A program made the position numbers and the translations under genes. The notes beneath the pieces were generated by a model, which saw only the letters and a list, made by a program, of their open reading frames with translations, ran no database searches and was not told the DNA's origin. A stretch of 64,000 nt of DNA from Tetrastigma voinierianum (taxonomy: Eukaryota > Streptophyta > Magnoliopsida > Vitales > Vitaceae): NCBI GenBank assembly GCA_016808115.1, contig JAEQBH010006829.1, positions 62,001-126,000 of the forward strand, read 5' to 3'. Of the stretch, positions 12,871-24,538 are shown piece after piece. How positions within the stretch are numbered: the stretch's first letter is position 1; the number at the start of each line of letters is the position of its first letter.

Positions 12871-13313
12871 CATAGGGAGGTTAGTTAAAAATTTTATTTC
12901 ACTAGATTATAGTTTTTTAGAAATTAAAATTTATTTTACTCTTGTTTTTTGTTTTGTTTTTTGTTTTTTGTTATCCCCAGCGGAGAGAGAGGCCGTAAGA
13001 GTTAATCCACGTCTATGAACCAGAAGATTAAACAAAGGGAACGATTCATAAAAATGAATATTTTGCTATGCTAGCAATTAGATACATATGTAAAAATACC
13101 GCTTAATTGCATAAATGTATCTGGTGACTAAAGACTTAAAGATTCATTTTCTCAGACCATCGTCTGACTGGCTTACTTCAGCCTTCCGACGCCAAATTCT
13201 TCGACCATCTCCTCAACAGCTTTAAAACAAAAAATTAAAAAACAAAAAATCAAAAATAAATTTTAATTTAAAACTATAACTAATTAAAAATAAATTCTTT
13301 AACTAACCCTATG
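12871..13313. mobile_element. 443-bp foldback / MITE-like element with long inverted repeats
   Basis: The left arm (12871 to about 12972) starts CATAGGGAGGTTAGTTAAA. The right arm (about 13219-13313), read on the opposite strand, starts CATAGGGTTAGTTAAAGAA. The arms match over roughly 95 bases, ending in a T-rich 'gttttttgtttt' stretch. They enclose about 245 bp. No clear target duplication is seen (attat on the left, aatga on the right), so the superfamily is open; long arms would suit a Mutator-like or foldback element. The core holds a coding-like stretch on the minus strand, AVEEMVEEFGVGRLK, that ends at a GTAAG donor-like site. Confidence 0.6.
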
Positions 13314-13825
13314 AATGAACCACTGCACTCGAAAGACCGGTGGTCCGACTCACACCGAACAAAACATAAGTGGATTAGAAAGACAATTATGGAAAGATTA
13401 GCTAATCGTCTCGTAATTTGCCACCACACTCATATAACATTCAACAAGATAGGAACCAATGCTAAACTGACTTCCCGGAACATTCAATATCTCCCTACTA
13501 TCGCGTTTTTGCTTTTCCCAGAGATAGAGAGGGCAGTGTTGAGGACAAAAACCCAAAGAGGAAGAGAGCGCCGTAAAGGCTTAGAGCAGGTTATATACAT
13601 AACCTATAGCCACGGTCAAAATCTGTGTCTACTGGGTTAAAATATAGCAACGACTACTTAATTTCCCCGGCTAAAGATTGGTGAGAAATTCCTTTCGCCG
13701 TGTGAATCAGATAATCACGACTATATGCATTTTTAGTCATGAATTTGACCCTGCTAAACTTTGTGCTACCATATCCCAATTTCCTTTGTAGTGAATGACT
13801 GACCTTCAAGTCTGGGTCTCCTCCT

Positions 13826-13990
13826 TAGAGCGTGTTAAAGGTTTCCATGAGTGAAACATAAGCAGCGTATGGACTCCACCCATGAACCACAGTTACCATA
13901 GCCATAAGCTCTTCCGGCTTGAAGAATATTGTGAATTGAGAAAGCTGATGCCTTAGAATCACCAAAAGGTGCAGGATCTCAATATAATCT
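13826..13990 (-). pseudogene. Unidentified terminal-exon-like fragment
   Basis: On the minus strand an open frame of about 55 codons runs to a TAA at 13826-13828. It includes LSQFTIFFKPEELMAMVTVV, followed by HGWSPYAAYVSLMETFNTL. The composition looks protein-like and contrasts with the surrounding sequence, but no start codon, upstream exon or known family can be assigned. It lies just downstream of the PPR gene on the same strand, so it could be a separate gene tail. Confidence 0.28.
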
Positions 13991-14502
13991 TACCATTATG
14001 TGATGTTTTTCTGATATCTCCCCATTTGATGTAAAAGCAATGCCCAGTAACCCAATTCACATCACTAGTTAATTTTGAATCCCAACGCCTCAAACCCTTA
14101 AGATATGTCAATAAAATCCTTAAAGAAAAAATCTTGTTCAAATTCAGCTAATCCATTTCTACTACTGTTTTTATGGCCTCTTTTCACTTAAGGCTGCTGA
14201 TGATGATTCACTGTTTGTCTCAAAAACTGAAAAAGCCGAGGTAAAAACACTTGACCACAAGGATACCTTGGACAGCTTAGTGTCACTTGATTGTGGCTCT
14301 ACTCATCAAAGCTCATAGAAGCAACCGCAGGCTTCAGATATATTCCTGTGAATCTCTTACTAGTGGCTGAAAAATCATGCTCTTCCTCCTATCTTGTCAC
14401 TACAGAGAGATAAGTCTTAAAACCTGCATAATCTACCTCGACTATAGAGGGCACTCTCTCGCTTTCCCTCTGTCTTCTAGCCACTGATTATCAAAGAATC
14501 TG

Positions 14503-17091
14503 TTACTGAAATTGCACTTTCTGGGCCTTCAAAATACCACGGGGCAACACTGACATGGCTCGGTCCTCTGGTTCTATCCCTTTAGAATCTCATCTACAAG
14601 GATTATAACCCTATATCTATCACCCCTACTCAAACAACTGGGCAGAAGAGCTGTGTAAGTCGCGAGTATTTGTATTGCAGTCCTCTCTAGTAATCATTTC
14701 ATCTTACTAGTCAATAGCATCATCCCAAAGTTGCCGTCTTGCACAATCGCGTCAATCAAAACTGTGTAACAATAAACATCAGGTTCTATTTCCTTTCCCA
14801 TGTCATTCAGTTCACTCCAAAAAGGTGAATCGTCAGTTTTTTCCACCTCCCTTTTCTTTCCAGTTGAAGGGAACGAGCCCTTCTCAAATTCTCCTTCAAA
14901 CGACCATCAAGCAAAACCGTGTAAGTGATAACATCAGGTTTAATCCCTCTCCCCTTCATATCATTGAAAATACAACGAGCTTGCTGCAAGCAGTTCACCC
15001 TGCAATAACCATTTATCATCATTGTGTAGGTGATAACATCAGGAGTTATTCCTCTCTCAACCAACAAATCAAACACCCATTGAGCCCTTTTCATATCTCC
15101 ATCCCGACAAAAGGCATCTATGAGTTTATCATACATAATTTGGCTAGGCTCGACGTTAAAAGTTAACATTCTCCTTAACAATGTAATAGCTTTGTCATAC
15201 TCCCTTTCCAAACAGAGGCTACTTAGTAGTTTGCAGCATTAATTTTTCTTAACTATAATTTCCCTGCTTAGAAAGCTGAGAAAATAGTTTATATGCCTGT
15301 CTAGTAAAGTTACCTTTGCAGCACCCGTCAACCAAAGCGCTATAATTTTCCAAACACTTATCTTCCAATGTATTTAAAAATGCTTCAGCTTCCTTCAATT
15401 TCCCAGCCATACATAAACCTTCAGTGATCCTGTTGTGTGTCGTAGAATTGGGTTTTAAGCCTTATGTCTCCATGCAATCGAGAGCTCCGCTTCAGCTTGA
15501 GGCTCTTCTGTGAAAACCCACCAACCAGCACACACGTTATAAGTAATAAATATCAGGCTCAACACCCTTTTCCTTCATTTTCTGAAAGATATTCTTAGCA
15601 TCAACAAGCTTCTACCTTGAGACACCCACTCATCAAACTCGTATAGTTCACAAAATCTAGAGACGTGTCTACCCTCAATTTCATTCAGCAATTCCACAGC
15701 TTCTTCCAGTTTTCCCAGTTTACAAAGAGCATCCACAACAATATTGTACAAAACCTTGTCAAGGAAAATCCCTGAGTCCCTGAACTACTTAAATTGATCC
15801 ACTGCTTCAGAGACCATTCCCATTTCACACATGCATTGAAGAATCGAACTAAGTATAACACAATTTGTTTTGATTCCATTTGACACCATATCCTTGTGCA
15901 TAGCCAGAGCTTGTAGCAAATTCCGAGCCTTGCAATAAGCATGAATTAGGGCACCGTATATATACACATCAGGGGCTAGCCATTCATTCACCATATCATA
16001 AAAACCTCCACTGCTTTTTTAATTTCCATCTCACTACAAAACCCGTGATAACTTGGCTGTATAAGCAAAGGTATCACCATTACTTGCCGCCACGAATGCT
16101 CAAGGGCTTCGCTAACCCGAATCTGACCTCTTATGGGAACAAAGCCCTTCAATATATGTACTGCAAGTGAAAGCATTGAGGTGCACTCCAACTTCTACCA
16201 TCTCCCTAAACACATCTTGAGCTTCTTCAAAATTACCCTTCCTACAAAGTGCCTTCAATAAAATTCCATAAGTATAATCATTTGCCTCAAAAACCATGAC
16301 ATCTTCTTCATATGTCCATAAATTGCCAATGCTATATCCACCTTCCCATGTTCAATCAAACGATTCATCAAAAGTTTAAAAAGACATTATACAAGGAACA
16401 AACTCGCCTTTTCAGCTGAAATAGAGCATCAATGGCCTCATCAAACATACCAACACTAACATACTCCTTAACTAACATATCAAGCACCCAAATCAACACA
16501 CCCGAATTGACACTCAAAACATCAAACAAAGCTGTAATATCAAAACCCAAATCACTCTCCTTTGATCCAACAATTTCTGATAACAAAGACTGCAACTTTC
16601 TATCCAAACGCCAACGACACAGAATCCCCGATAAAAAGCCGCATACGTGTCAACATTATGCTGAAAACCACTTTCTTTTCATAATTGCAAAAACGAAAAC
16701 ACGCGAGATTAGGTCGTTTTTCAATTTATAAAAGCTTTCAACAACTCTACTTGCGTTTAAATCGATAAAACGGCCATCAACACAGTCCTTTCTATAGGTA
16801 TAAACAGCTTGTTCTTCAGAAACGGGGTATTGCGCGGCAGGGCTCAACTGGGCAAGAGCCGAAGCAGAATTAAATCGGCTTAATTGAACGGGGTTGATAA
16901 ATTTTCTGAAAGAATCAACCTGTTGAAGAAACCAACATGAGAATTGAAGGCCATGGAAGAAAATATTGGAGTGAAAAGTTAAACAAGGACAGGTATTTGA
17001 AAGGAAATGAGGAGTGAGGAAGAGAAGATACAAGTCTACTTGATCGTATTTCGGTATAGGAATGGAGCGAGATGCTGAGGGAAGAAGCCAT
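14503..17091 (-). pseudogene. P-class pentatricopeptide repeat (PPR) protein gene, intronless, frameshifted
   Basis: P-class PPR proteins bind organellar RNA through tandem 35-residue helical repeats and work in mitochondria or plastids. ATG 17089-17091 opens a serine-rich, targeting-like N-terminus (MASSLSISLHSYTEIRSS). Repeats follow across the whole span: DYTYGILLKALCRKGNFEEA (about 16.25 kb), DVYIYGALIHAYCKARNLLQA (about 15.95 kb), LYNIVVDALCKLGKLEEA (about 15.75 kb), IMYDKLIDAFCRDGDMKRA and DVITYTMMINGYC (about 15.1 kb), and EPDVYCYTVLIDA (about 14.77 kb). The end, RGILKAQKVQFQ then stop at 14503-14505, is the usual tail of the At2g26790-like subgroup. The span allows about 860 codons, near full length. 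At least eight frameshifts or stops break it, many in homopolymers, so it is either a pseudogene or a real gene damaged by assembly errors. No E or DYW editing domain is seen. Confidence 0.85.
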
Positions 17092-17179
17092 TGAAGGCAG
17101 GCCCGGGGTTTTCAGTGAGAGGGCGAAGCCCGGGGTTTATGCAAGAACAGCCTCAGGAGCTTTAAACCCTAGTAATGGC

Positions 17180-17575
17180 TCCTAGCCAAAGAATAGTATG
17201 GGGGTGACGAGATTCAAAGCCCACAAGTTCGTCTGATCGCTGAAACAGTAATGTAAATATACATCATATTTACTAAAAATCAAAATAATTTTTTAAATTA
17301 AAATAAGTAATATTTAGTATTTTAAATTTATTAGTAATGTTTACGCTTATTTAAAATTTAAATTACTATTTTAAATTTTAAAAAATAGTATTGTTTCATC
17401 CTTTATAGTTTTTAATTATTTGGTATTTAATTCTCAAAATATTGGGATTTCAATATATATTTGGAATCAATAATATTGGTTTTTCTTTCAAAAATAATAC
17501 CCGTGATTATTTAGTAAACCAATAAAAGTTCTACTTTTCTTCCTTTATTTATTATTTTCTTTTTTTTATTTTTAT
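17180..17575. other. AT-rich spacer upstream of the PPR gene
   Basis: The first 50 bases keep similarity to 37855-37912 upstream of the second PPR copy. The rest is AT-rich and featureless. Confidence 0.5.
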
Positions 17576-17900
17576 TTTTTACTAAATTCAAATGATGCTT
17601 GAAGTATATATCTAGAAGTTGGTTAGATTAATTTAAATTTATTAAAGTTATGCTTGGTTTAAAAAAATACAAGCCAAAATAAAAGGGAAAGAAAGTAAAG
17701 AAAATTATTTAAAAATAAAACATGACATAACATTATAAATAATAAATTATGTAAAATAAATTATTATATTATTTATTTTAATTTTTACATAAAAATTTTA
17801 AAAAAGTTTTATTTCCTAAAATGACTTGTAATTTCTTTTTTTTAAAAGAGAAATGACTTACTTGTGATCTCATCACTATTAATTTACAATTAGATTTTTG
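17575..17900. repeat. Segmental duplication flank, matching 38664-38945
   Basis: Shared string landmarks in the same order are 'aaattcaaatgatgc', 'gaagtatatatctaga', 'gttggttaga', 'aaatttattaaagtt' and 'gggaaagaaagtaaag'. This is the 5' flank of the PPR gene, retained in the second copy. Confidence 0.8.
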
Positions 17901-18118
17901 GTCCACGCCAGATACGACCTAACATTCAAAAAGTTTACATCTAGAAACGAGGGTTCTATATGTTTAAGGTTCACGAAGACAATTTATTATATTACACAAT
18001 AGTTAGTTATAAAAATTTACAATTGGGATTTCACTGGAATCATTTCCTTCTTTTAAATACGTTTACACCAATGTCTATAACTCACTGGTCGAAAAGACTA
18101 GGTAAGACATGTAAGAGG

Positions 18119-18518
18119 GAGACCATAATTCAAAAACTTGAGAATAGATTACTAATATTATAATTCAACTATATACACGAAAAATCGGTTGTCATTATCA
18201 TTTTTAATAATTACCAATAATGGGAAATTATGTTAAGGTGCATTATTGCACCAAAAAGAAGTAAAATAGAACTCAACTTCCTTACATCACACACTGCATG
18301 ATATGGAAACAACACACACAGTACAAAGTTTGATACATGATCCCCAATAAAATAGGAACTAATTATTGATCCAATTAATCAAACACTAAAGAGAGAGTGC
18401 CTTCTCTGACCGTCAACGACATATCTCTTACCATGGTTTGGTCTGAAGTCTTTGTAGGACTTGCTCATAGGAGTGGTGTCTTAACTGAAAAGAACAAATA
18501 CATATATAGAGAAAAGAT
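18119..18518. repeat. Direct repeat A, copy 1
   Basis: Matches 19676-20090 from 'gaccataatt' through 'gggaaattatgttaagg', 'aagtaaaatagaactcaac' and 'aggagtggtgtcttaactg' to 'gaacaaatacatatata'. The two copies are about 1.56 kb apart in the same orientation. No coding frame is conserved between them. The sequence just after copy 1 (18500-18680) also matches 39001-39180. Confidence 0.85.
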
Positions 18519-18699
18519 ATAGGAAAGTAAATATAAAAAAGAAATATAGACAAAACAAAATCCAAAACAAATTTTGTAAAGTAATTAAACCTTGAATGTG
18601 CTGTCCATTCAACTTTCAGTATCAAAACTTTGGCCTACCAAAGAAGTGAAATATGCCAAACGGATTACACAAACTGACAGCTTGACTTCCTTCCATTAT

Positions 18700-19670
18700 A
18701 ATTAATAAAACCTGAGTTAATCTTTTTAAAGGGAAAATAAAGCGGGTATGCCTTTATGACTTTTAATAATGTTAAGTTTAACAATTTCTCTCTTCCCTCC
18801 ATTAATCATATATTGAACTAAATCATCATGCCACATTATGTTGATGGAACAGCTGGGGCATCTTTCACTCACAACTTGTATATGGTCCCCAAATAACAAT
18901 AATATTAGTCAACTTCTCATTATAATTATGAAATTGCATTACCCTTTATTCTTATTCTTATTCTTATTATTATAGTCAATATTGATTAATACACGGTTAT
19001 AACAGATTGCAATTAAATAAATCCAAATTTATAGCATGTATAAACTTTTCGCTGAGATCATTTTCTTCAACTTTGTGTCGCATCATGTTCAAAGATTAAT
19101 ACCTAAGGATTTGGTCGGTTCCAATGTTTATGTTTGTTTGTAGAATTTTAAAATCCATATTAGGATATGCATAGTTGTGTCTTTTTATAAGCCATGTTTT
19201 TGTGGTAGAATTTTGGGAAAATCCAAAATAAAAATATACATGCTGGGACTCTTTATGGTTATTTCAGTCCAACGCAAAAGGATTTGATAGGAAGATTTAT
19301 CTAAGTAAATTAATAAGATGGTTTTGAAGATGAACTCTTATCTATCCATCACGCCAGCATCAATCTAAGTAGACACCACCATTTCAAATAGGCACATGAC
19401 ATAAGAAGAGAGGTCCCCAGTGGCTCCTAATCCCACCCGGGACGCTTATTATCTTGAAATTAAAATGTAAATATAAAAACATGAACTCGTATCATATATA
19501 TGAACCCTGGTTAATTAAATCCAAACAAAGTCTACGACTTTGAAATAAATAAATGGGGATTGCCTAACCCTTCCTGCTAAACCACTCCGATACCACGTTA
19601 AATAATCAACTCTCCTAAAGTTTTACAACCCCTAAATGGTTTTAAAGCACTCATGAAGACATGATGGAGG
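18700..19670. other. Intergenic DNA between the two A repeats
   Basis: No gene seen. Parts (near 18770-18970) resemble 43790-43960 in the second duplication unit, including 'gtttaacaat', 'attgaactaaa' and 'gaaattgcatta'. Confidence 0.45.
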
Positions 19671-19675
19671 GAAGG

Positions 19676-20090
19676 GACCATAATTTTGAAAACTTTTTGA
19701 GAACATATATTACTGCCAATAATATTATAATTTAACTATATAGTTGTCAAAAAAAAATTGTTCATTATCATTTTTAATAATAATAATAATGGGAAATTAT
19801 GTTAAGGCTCATCATTGCACCAAAAAGAAGTAAAATAGAACTCAACTTCCTTACATCACACACTGCATGATATGGAAATAATAATAAAAAGGAAAATCTA
19901 TATATATGATCTTGAATACCAATAAAATAGGAACCAATTATTGATCCAACAATCAAACACTATAGGAGAAAATTTTTTTGACCATCAACGATATCTCATC
20001 ATGGTTTGGTCTTGAAGTCTTTGTCGGACTTGCTCATAGGAGTGGTGTCTTAACTGAAAAGAACAAATACATATATATAGAGAAAAAGAT
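19676..20090. repeat. Direct repeat A, copy 2
   Basis: Second copy of repeat A, about 85-90% similar by eye to 18119-18518 apart from small gaps. It runs directly into the (AT)n tract at 20115. Confidence 0.85.
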
Positions 20091-20111
20091 AGCAAATAAT
20101 ATAAATGAACA

Positions 20112-20114
<3 letters not shown>

Positions 20115-20161
<47 letters not shown>
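20115..20161. repeat. (AT)n microsatellite
   Basis: About 23 AT units. The same tract precedes block B at 35045, so it belonged to the ancestral duplicated unit. Frames through it encode only alternating Tyr-Ile and are not real. Confidence 0.95.
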
Positions 20162-20162
<1 letters not shown>

Positions 20163-20720
20163 CACAAACATGTGATGGGCATATTTTTGTGAATGACTTA
20201 ACATGACGCCTCAGGGGTGAAACCCCCTCGTACTAATCCGCTTTCTAACAAAAACCAGCACTTCTACCCAAATATAAAGAGGACTTTTGCTAACGGCGAA
20301 GTGAAAGTATAATCTCAAAGCCCAAAGTGAAGGACAATAATGATGATTCTTTGCTTGCAATAAAGGTGGTATATACAGTTAACAAAGTTCTTTCCTTCCC
20401 TTCATTGTTGCTTGTTCTTTTCCCATCATCCAAGCACAAGAATTTTCTTTATTGATACGAGAGAAAAAAGCATATGATACATGCAGGGTTGAGAATTTGA
20501 GACAATAATTAAAACCCCAAATTTTTTTTTTGTTTTCAAAATACATATAACATCACCATCATCCTCATCGCTTTGAATATAGCCAACAAAATGTCTGCTG
20601 ATCATTTTCAGTTTCTGAAGAACAAGTTCATCCAAAATGAGACCCCTGGCTCTATTTTGTTTTTGTTCTTTTGTGATGCTCACATAATTTTGTCCCCACT
20701 CAAGACAAGACTCTGAATCG
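20162..20720. repeat. Block B, copy 1
   Basis: Low-copy sequence found three times here: 20162-20720, 35127-35690 and 44040-44436 continued at 62751-62944. Landmarks are 'aacaaagttctttccttccc', 'gcatatgata', 'gttgagaatttgagaca', 'tttgaatatagcca' and 'gaagaacaagtt'. On the minus strand (20683-20426) a frame reads through HFVGYIQSDEDDGDVICIL. Parts of it persist in the other copies but not as one open frame, so this may be the tail of a decayed gene. I do not recognise the family. Confidence 0.8.
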
Positions 20721-20723
20721 TCA

Positions 20724-20865
20724 TATCCTTAGTTGGTAGAACGTTCAAAGTTTAAAAAGACATGACATTTAGGAAGGGTAGGGGTTCCAGGTTCGAGTCT
20801 TAATGGAGACATAGGGACAATTTCATACATTGTAACAAAGTGTTTAGTTGTTAAAAAAAAAAAAA
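20724..20865 (+). mobile_element. tRNA-derived SINE, copy 1
   Basis: The 5' part is tRNA-like, with an A-box-like cttagttggtagaacg at 20728-20743 and a B-box-like ggttcgagtctt at about 20791-20802. A tRNA-unrelated stretch and a 13-base A run (20853-20865) follow. The whole is about 140 bp, normal for plant SINEs, which are transcribed by pol III and mobilised by LINE proteins. The same copy sits at the same place in the other two B blocks, so it was inserted before the duplication. Target duplications are no longer clear. Confidence 0.7.
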
Positions 20866-20959
20866 CATGGCAGGTAATGATGATTTAATTAAAAATGCTT
20901 ATACGATGACAAAATATATTATTTATTAGATTTAAGAATTTTGAGTATTTGAGGTTTCT

Positions 20960-21420
20960 TCCCTCAAGTATATTATTTAAACGAAATATATTAAAATATG
21001 CTTCTCTATAATTACTTATATAGAAATTAATTCTAAGATTATTACTTAAAAAATAATAATAAATCAATTTATTCCAAAATTATTTAAACGAAATATATTA
21101 AAATATATTAAAATATGCTTAGCAATTACTTATATAGAAATTAATTTCTGTATGATTATTATTTTAAAACTAATAATAAATCAATTTATTCCAAAGTTAT
21201 TGAAACAAAATGTATTAAAATATTCTTCTAGAATTTATTTTTTTTTTCAGAATTTTCAAGTATTTATAAATAAGCCAGTAAGCTAAAAATTAATTTCTTA
21301 AACAATTGAACAATTAAAAATAGGCCAGATTTATTATTTTAAAAATATTTTAAATCACTTTTATTCCAAAATGATGTAAACAAAATATATTAAAATAGTA
21401 TCCCTTCGATAAATAACTTT
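20960..21420. repeat. AT-rich diverged tandem repeat, about 115-bp unit
   Basis: The motif 'aacgaaatatattaaaatat', followed by 'acttatatagaaattaatt' and 'aataataaatcaatttattcc', recurs near 20980, 21085, 21205 and 21375. It is non-coding and occurs again in the third unit at 63195-63600. Confidence 0.75.
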
Positions 21421-21734
21421 ATAAAGAAATAACTAAGATATAAATTATTTTATTATACATTAAAATTATTTCTTTATTTTTAGATAAAATGAACTGTTTA
21501 TTGGATATATTAAATTTATTTATTGGAGATATAAAATCTTTATATTATTTTGTTGTGATTATACTTATAAAAAACTCTAATAGTTTTATAGATGCAAGAA
21601 AAGGGAAGTGATGGTTCTGTGTTATGCTATAAAATTTTATATATCAATGATATGCAAAAATAATAAACTTTAAATTATGTTCAAATAGTATATATATAGT
21701 AAATGACCATTGAGTTTTAAAATTTAAAATTTTG

Positions 21735-22050
21735 TATATGGTGTCACTTTTAGAAAATGACACTATCAATCTAAAATAAAAAAATTCAATATGGTGACAC
21801 ATTTAAAACAATGACACCATAATCTAAAATTAGTACCATCTATCTATTCCAACACAATTTTATTTATTTATTTTTTAATTTCTTATGTGTCACTTTTCAG
21901 AAAATAACACTATAAATTTAAAACTACCATTCCCAATTAATTAATTTTAAGTAAGGATGTCACCGTTTTGAACTTTGGTTATATGATATCATTATTTTAA
22001 CAAATGACACCAAAAAGTAGTGACATCATAAATTGTTTTTTGCAATAGTG
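21735..22050 (-). mobile_element. CACTA-type DNA transposon end with subterminal palindromes
   Basis: The end, read on the minus strand from 22050, starts CACTATTGCAAAAAAC, a CACTA-superfamily terminus. Inside it short palindromic units built on tgtcac...gtgaca repeat: tgtcacttttagaaaatgac (21742), a second at about 21795-21820, tgtcacttttcagaaaataac (21887) and a further set at 21957-22025. Dense subterminal repeats of this kind bind transposase in En/Spm elements. The opposite end and any transposase gene are not seen, so it is a non-autonomous or truncated copy. The sister copy starts at 63945. Confidence 0.55.
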
Positions 22051-22682
22051 CCTCCATTTGGATTTGTATGAGATCTCCGCCTGGCTTAAAATTCCCATCC
22101 TTCTATTTTTTGGGTTACTTTAGTTTTCTACCGGTTTGATTCTGTGTTTTATGCCATTATCATAAATTATGCAAGACAAATAATAATGGATGTTTCCGCT
22201 ATGGTCACATGTATTGCTCAAAATGGAAGATTATTATTGAATGCAAGCATCATAGTTTATTTTCTAATACCACAAAAAATGTAAGTGAGATGGTTGAGAT
22301 CTTTTTTAGCTTAACCAGAGGTCTCAACTTAGAGTCCTGGGAATGTAGTTGTATTATGTGTTAGAGCTTTCATGCCTTTGTGGTTCATCCAAACTCAAAT
22401 AAGGATACGCGATACGACATAAAAACACCTATGATCTTAAAAAAAAAAAAAGTTTATTTGATAATGGCTGTGTGAATCGATCAATATAGGAAGATGGATG
22501 TATCTTGGGAAACCCAATCATCGTCGTTGGTTAGTGGAGAATCTCGAGCACCTTGTTAGGTGGGAAAAACTAGCACTTCAACATCGAAATATGAAGAGGA
22601 TTCTTTGCTACCTTGTCTAACGGACTTATTTATTGTCACCACAACATGGAATATTATTAATTCATGTTTTTTTTTTAACATC
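22051..22682. other. Unique intergenic DNA, no gene seen
   Basis: No family-like frame. Near the right end a 33-base AT-rich stretch (attaattcatg plus poly(T)) was tandemly duplicated before gypsy element I inserted; its second copy is now at 33996-34020. Confidence 0.5.
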
Positions 22683-22687
22683 GTATT

Positions 22688-24536
22688 TGTAAGACATGAG
22701 AAATTCCAATTTCTGGAAAAAGGGCAAAATCGTAATTTCGGTTAAAAATCTGAAATTTATTCTCTAGATCTCGGATGTGATGAAACACTTCACCGTTGAA
22801 TCGCCTTTAAAATCGGCCCTAGCACGCCAATTCGTCACGACCCGAGACAATAACCTAATTTACACGCTGAGGCATCGCGGTTCGGGTGTAATAAAATCCA
22901 TTTTCGATGCGACGAAAAGTCACATATAACAGACGTGTCTGCGTGCCATAAGTGGCATGAGAGAATGGATTTTGCCAAGATAGTGTCAATGACAACTCGG
23001 GGGGAAAGAAGGGACATAATGGTCATTTTGAAAATATTTAAATGATAATATGCCAAAATAGGGGAATAGTGTCATCTCTTTGGGACAAAAAATGGTCAAA
23101 ACGTAACGGGGAGGATTGATGCAGGTGCGCAAAATAGAGAAATGCAGCATCTTGGCAGAGAGTAAGGCACTTCTCTCTGTAGTCGCTATATCCGAACGCC
23201 GCAATCGCCTGAGCAAGAAGGAAAGCCGCTCTAATGCCAGAGACTCACGTGCGCCGGATTCGGTGAGAGCTCGACAAACTCCTCGTACAGGTAGGGGGTT
23301 TCTCCCTACTTGGGTTTTCCTTACACTTTATTTAAGGGTTTTACACCTTATTTAAGTGCAGTTTTAAGCAATGTTTTCGCTTGTTTGAGGCATTGAACTA
23401 CGTTGATCTGCTCCAAATCTTGGAACCGAAATGTTGGGATTTTGAGACCCACGAACAGTTCGTATCGCTTTGCGGGTCAAGCCAGCTGTTAGTTGTAAAC
23501 GTGAAATAAATCACACAGCTGGAATCGAGGCCGTGAGGGGTTACCACCGGGCCTCCAAATTCAACCGAGGTGTCGATTTTAGAAACCTGATGTGGCGCTC
23601 CGTGACCGCCCACGGGTCGCGCTTGACATCCATGGTACAAATTTGTGGTGCGTTGCGAAATGATGCTTTGATGTGTATAAGGCCGGAAATGGCCGTGAAA
23701 CCAGGGTTCACAAAGTGAACCTATGATTGATGATTTACCGGGAATGGTAACCGAGGGTTTCACTATTCTCGAGAATAATGTTCACAAAATAATTTCGCGT
23801 AAATAACGCGGCTTGGTCGAAAGTGATTCAAGTCAATTGTCACGTGTTTGGATCATTAGCCCAAGAGCTAATTTTTGATGTATGGAATGTGTATTTCAAT
23901 TGATATATACATCGGAGGGTTGTCTACAAACATATAAAAACTAAGGTTCTCATGCACGTGGTTTACAGTGAGGGAGCCTCTATACTCGGATATGAGATGA
24001 TCGGCTAGACATTCAAGCAGATCATGCATTTGTTTGGATGTGTTTACTTGAGGATTGAATATGCACTTAGGTGGAGAGTGGTACCACTTAGGTGATTCCA
24101 CACGAGCATTAGCTCACCCCCGTCGAGAGAAACATATTTTTAGGTGGCTGTGGAGCTGAATACGAGAGACTTCGGCCATTATAGAGGCCGCTTAGAAGAA
24201 AAGCCGATCGTGGCTTTGGTTTTGTGGATGTATACATGTATTAGAATTTGTAATTTTAATATATGTTGTATAAAAAGAGAATCGATTAATCCCTCAAACT
24301 ATCGATATACATGTACATGACGAGTATTGTTATCAGCCCAAGCCGGCCGTTTATACTCATGATATTGATGTTCGGGGATGTGCTATATTTCATAGTGTGG
24401 GAAAAGTGTGTTAGACTGGGGCAGAGTCCCGTACAAATGAGACTCGCCGATTCACAGAGAGATGTCGGGTCAAATCTCGACATCCACGAGCAGCTCGCTG
24501 TTAACTGGTAACACCCGACTCGGATCTGGGTGTTCA
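22688..24536 (+). repeat. Element I LTR1 (extra 5' LTR)
   Basis: Starts tgtaagac and ends gtgttca, 1.85 kb. It abuts LTR2 with only two bases (ta) between, without internal sequence. The gtatt duplication at its left pairs with the one right of LTR3, so it belongs to the same insertion. Confidence 0.8.
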
Positions 24537-24538
24537 TA

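Noticed and set aside
13311..13640. 109-codon open frame on the plus strand next to the foldback element
   Set aside because: No family-like segments; basic, low-information composition.
20107..21420. CRISPR-like or satellite array
   Set aside because: The repeats are a microsatellite and a diverged AT-rich tandem repeat without regular spacers; the window is plant nuclear DNA.
23398..23763. 121-codon open frame on the minus strand
   Set aside because: It falls inside LTR1; LTRs of this family do not encode proteins and the frame is not kept in LTR2 or LTR3.
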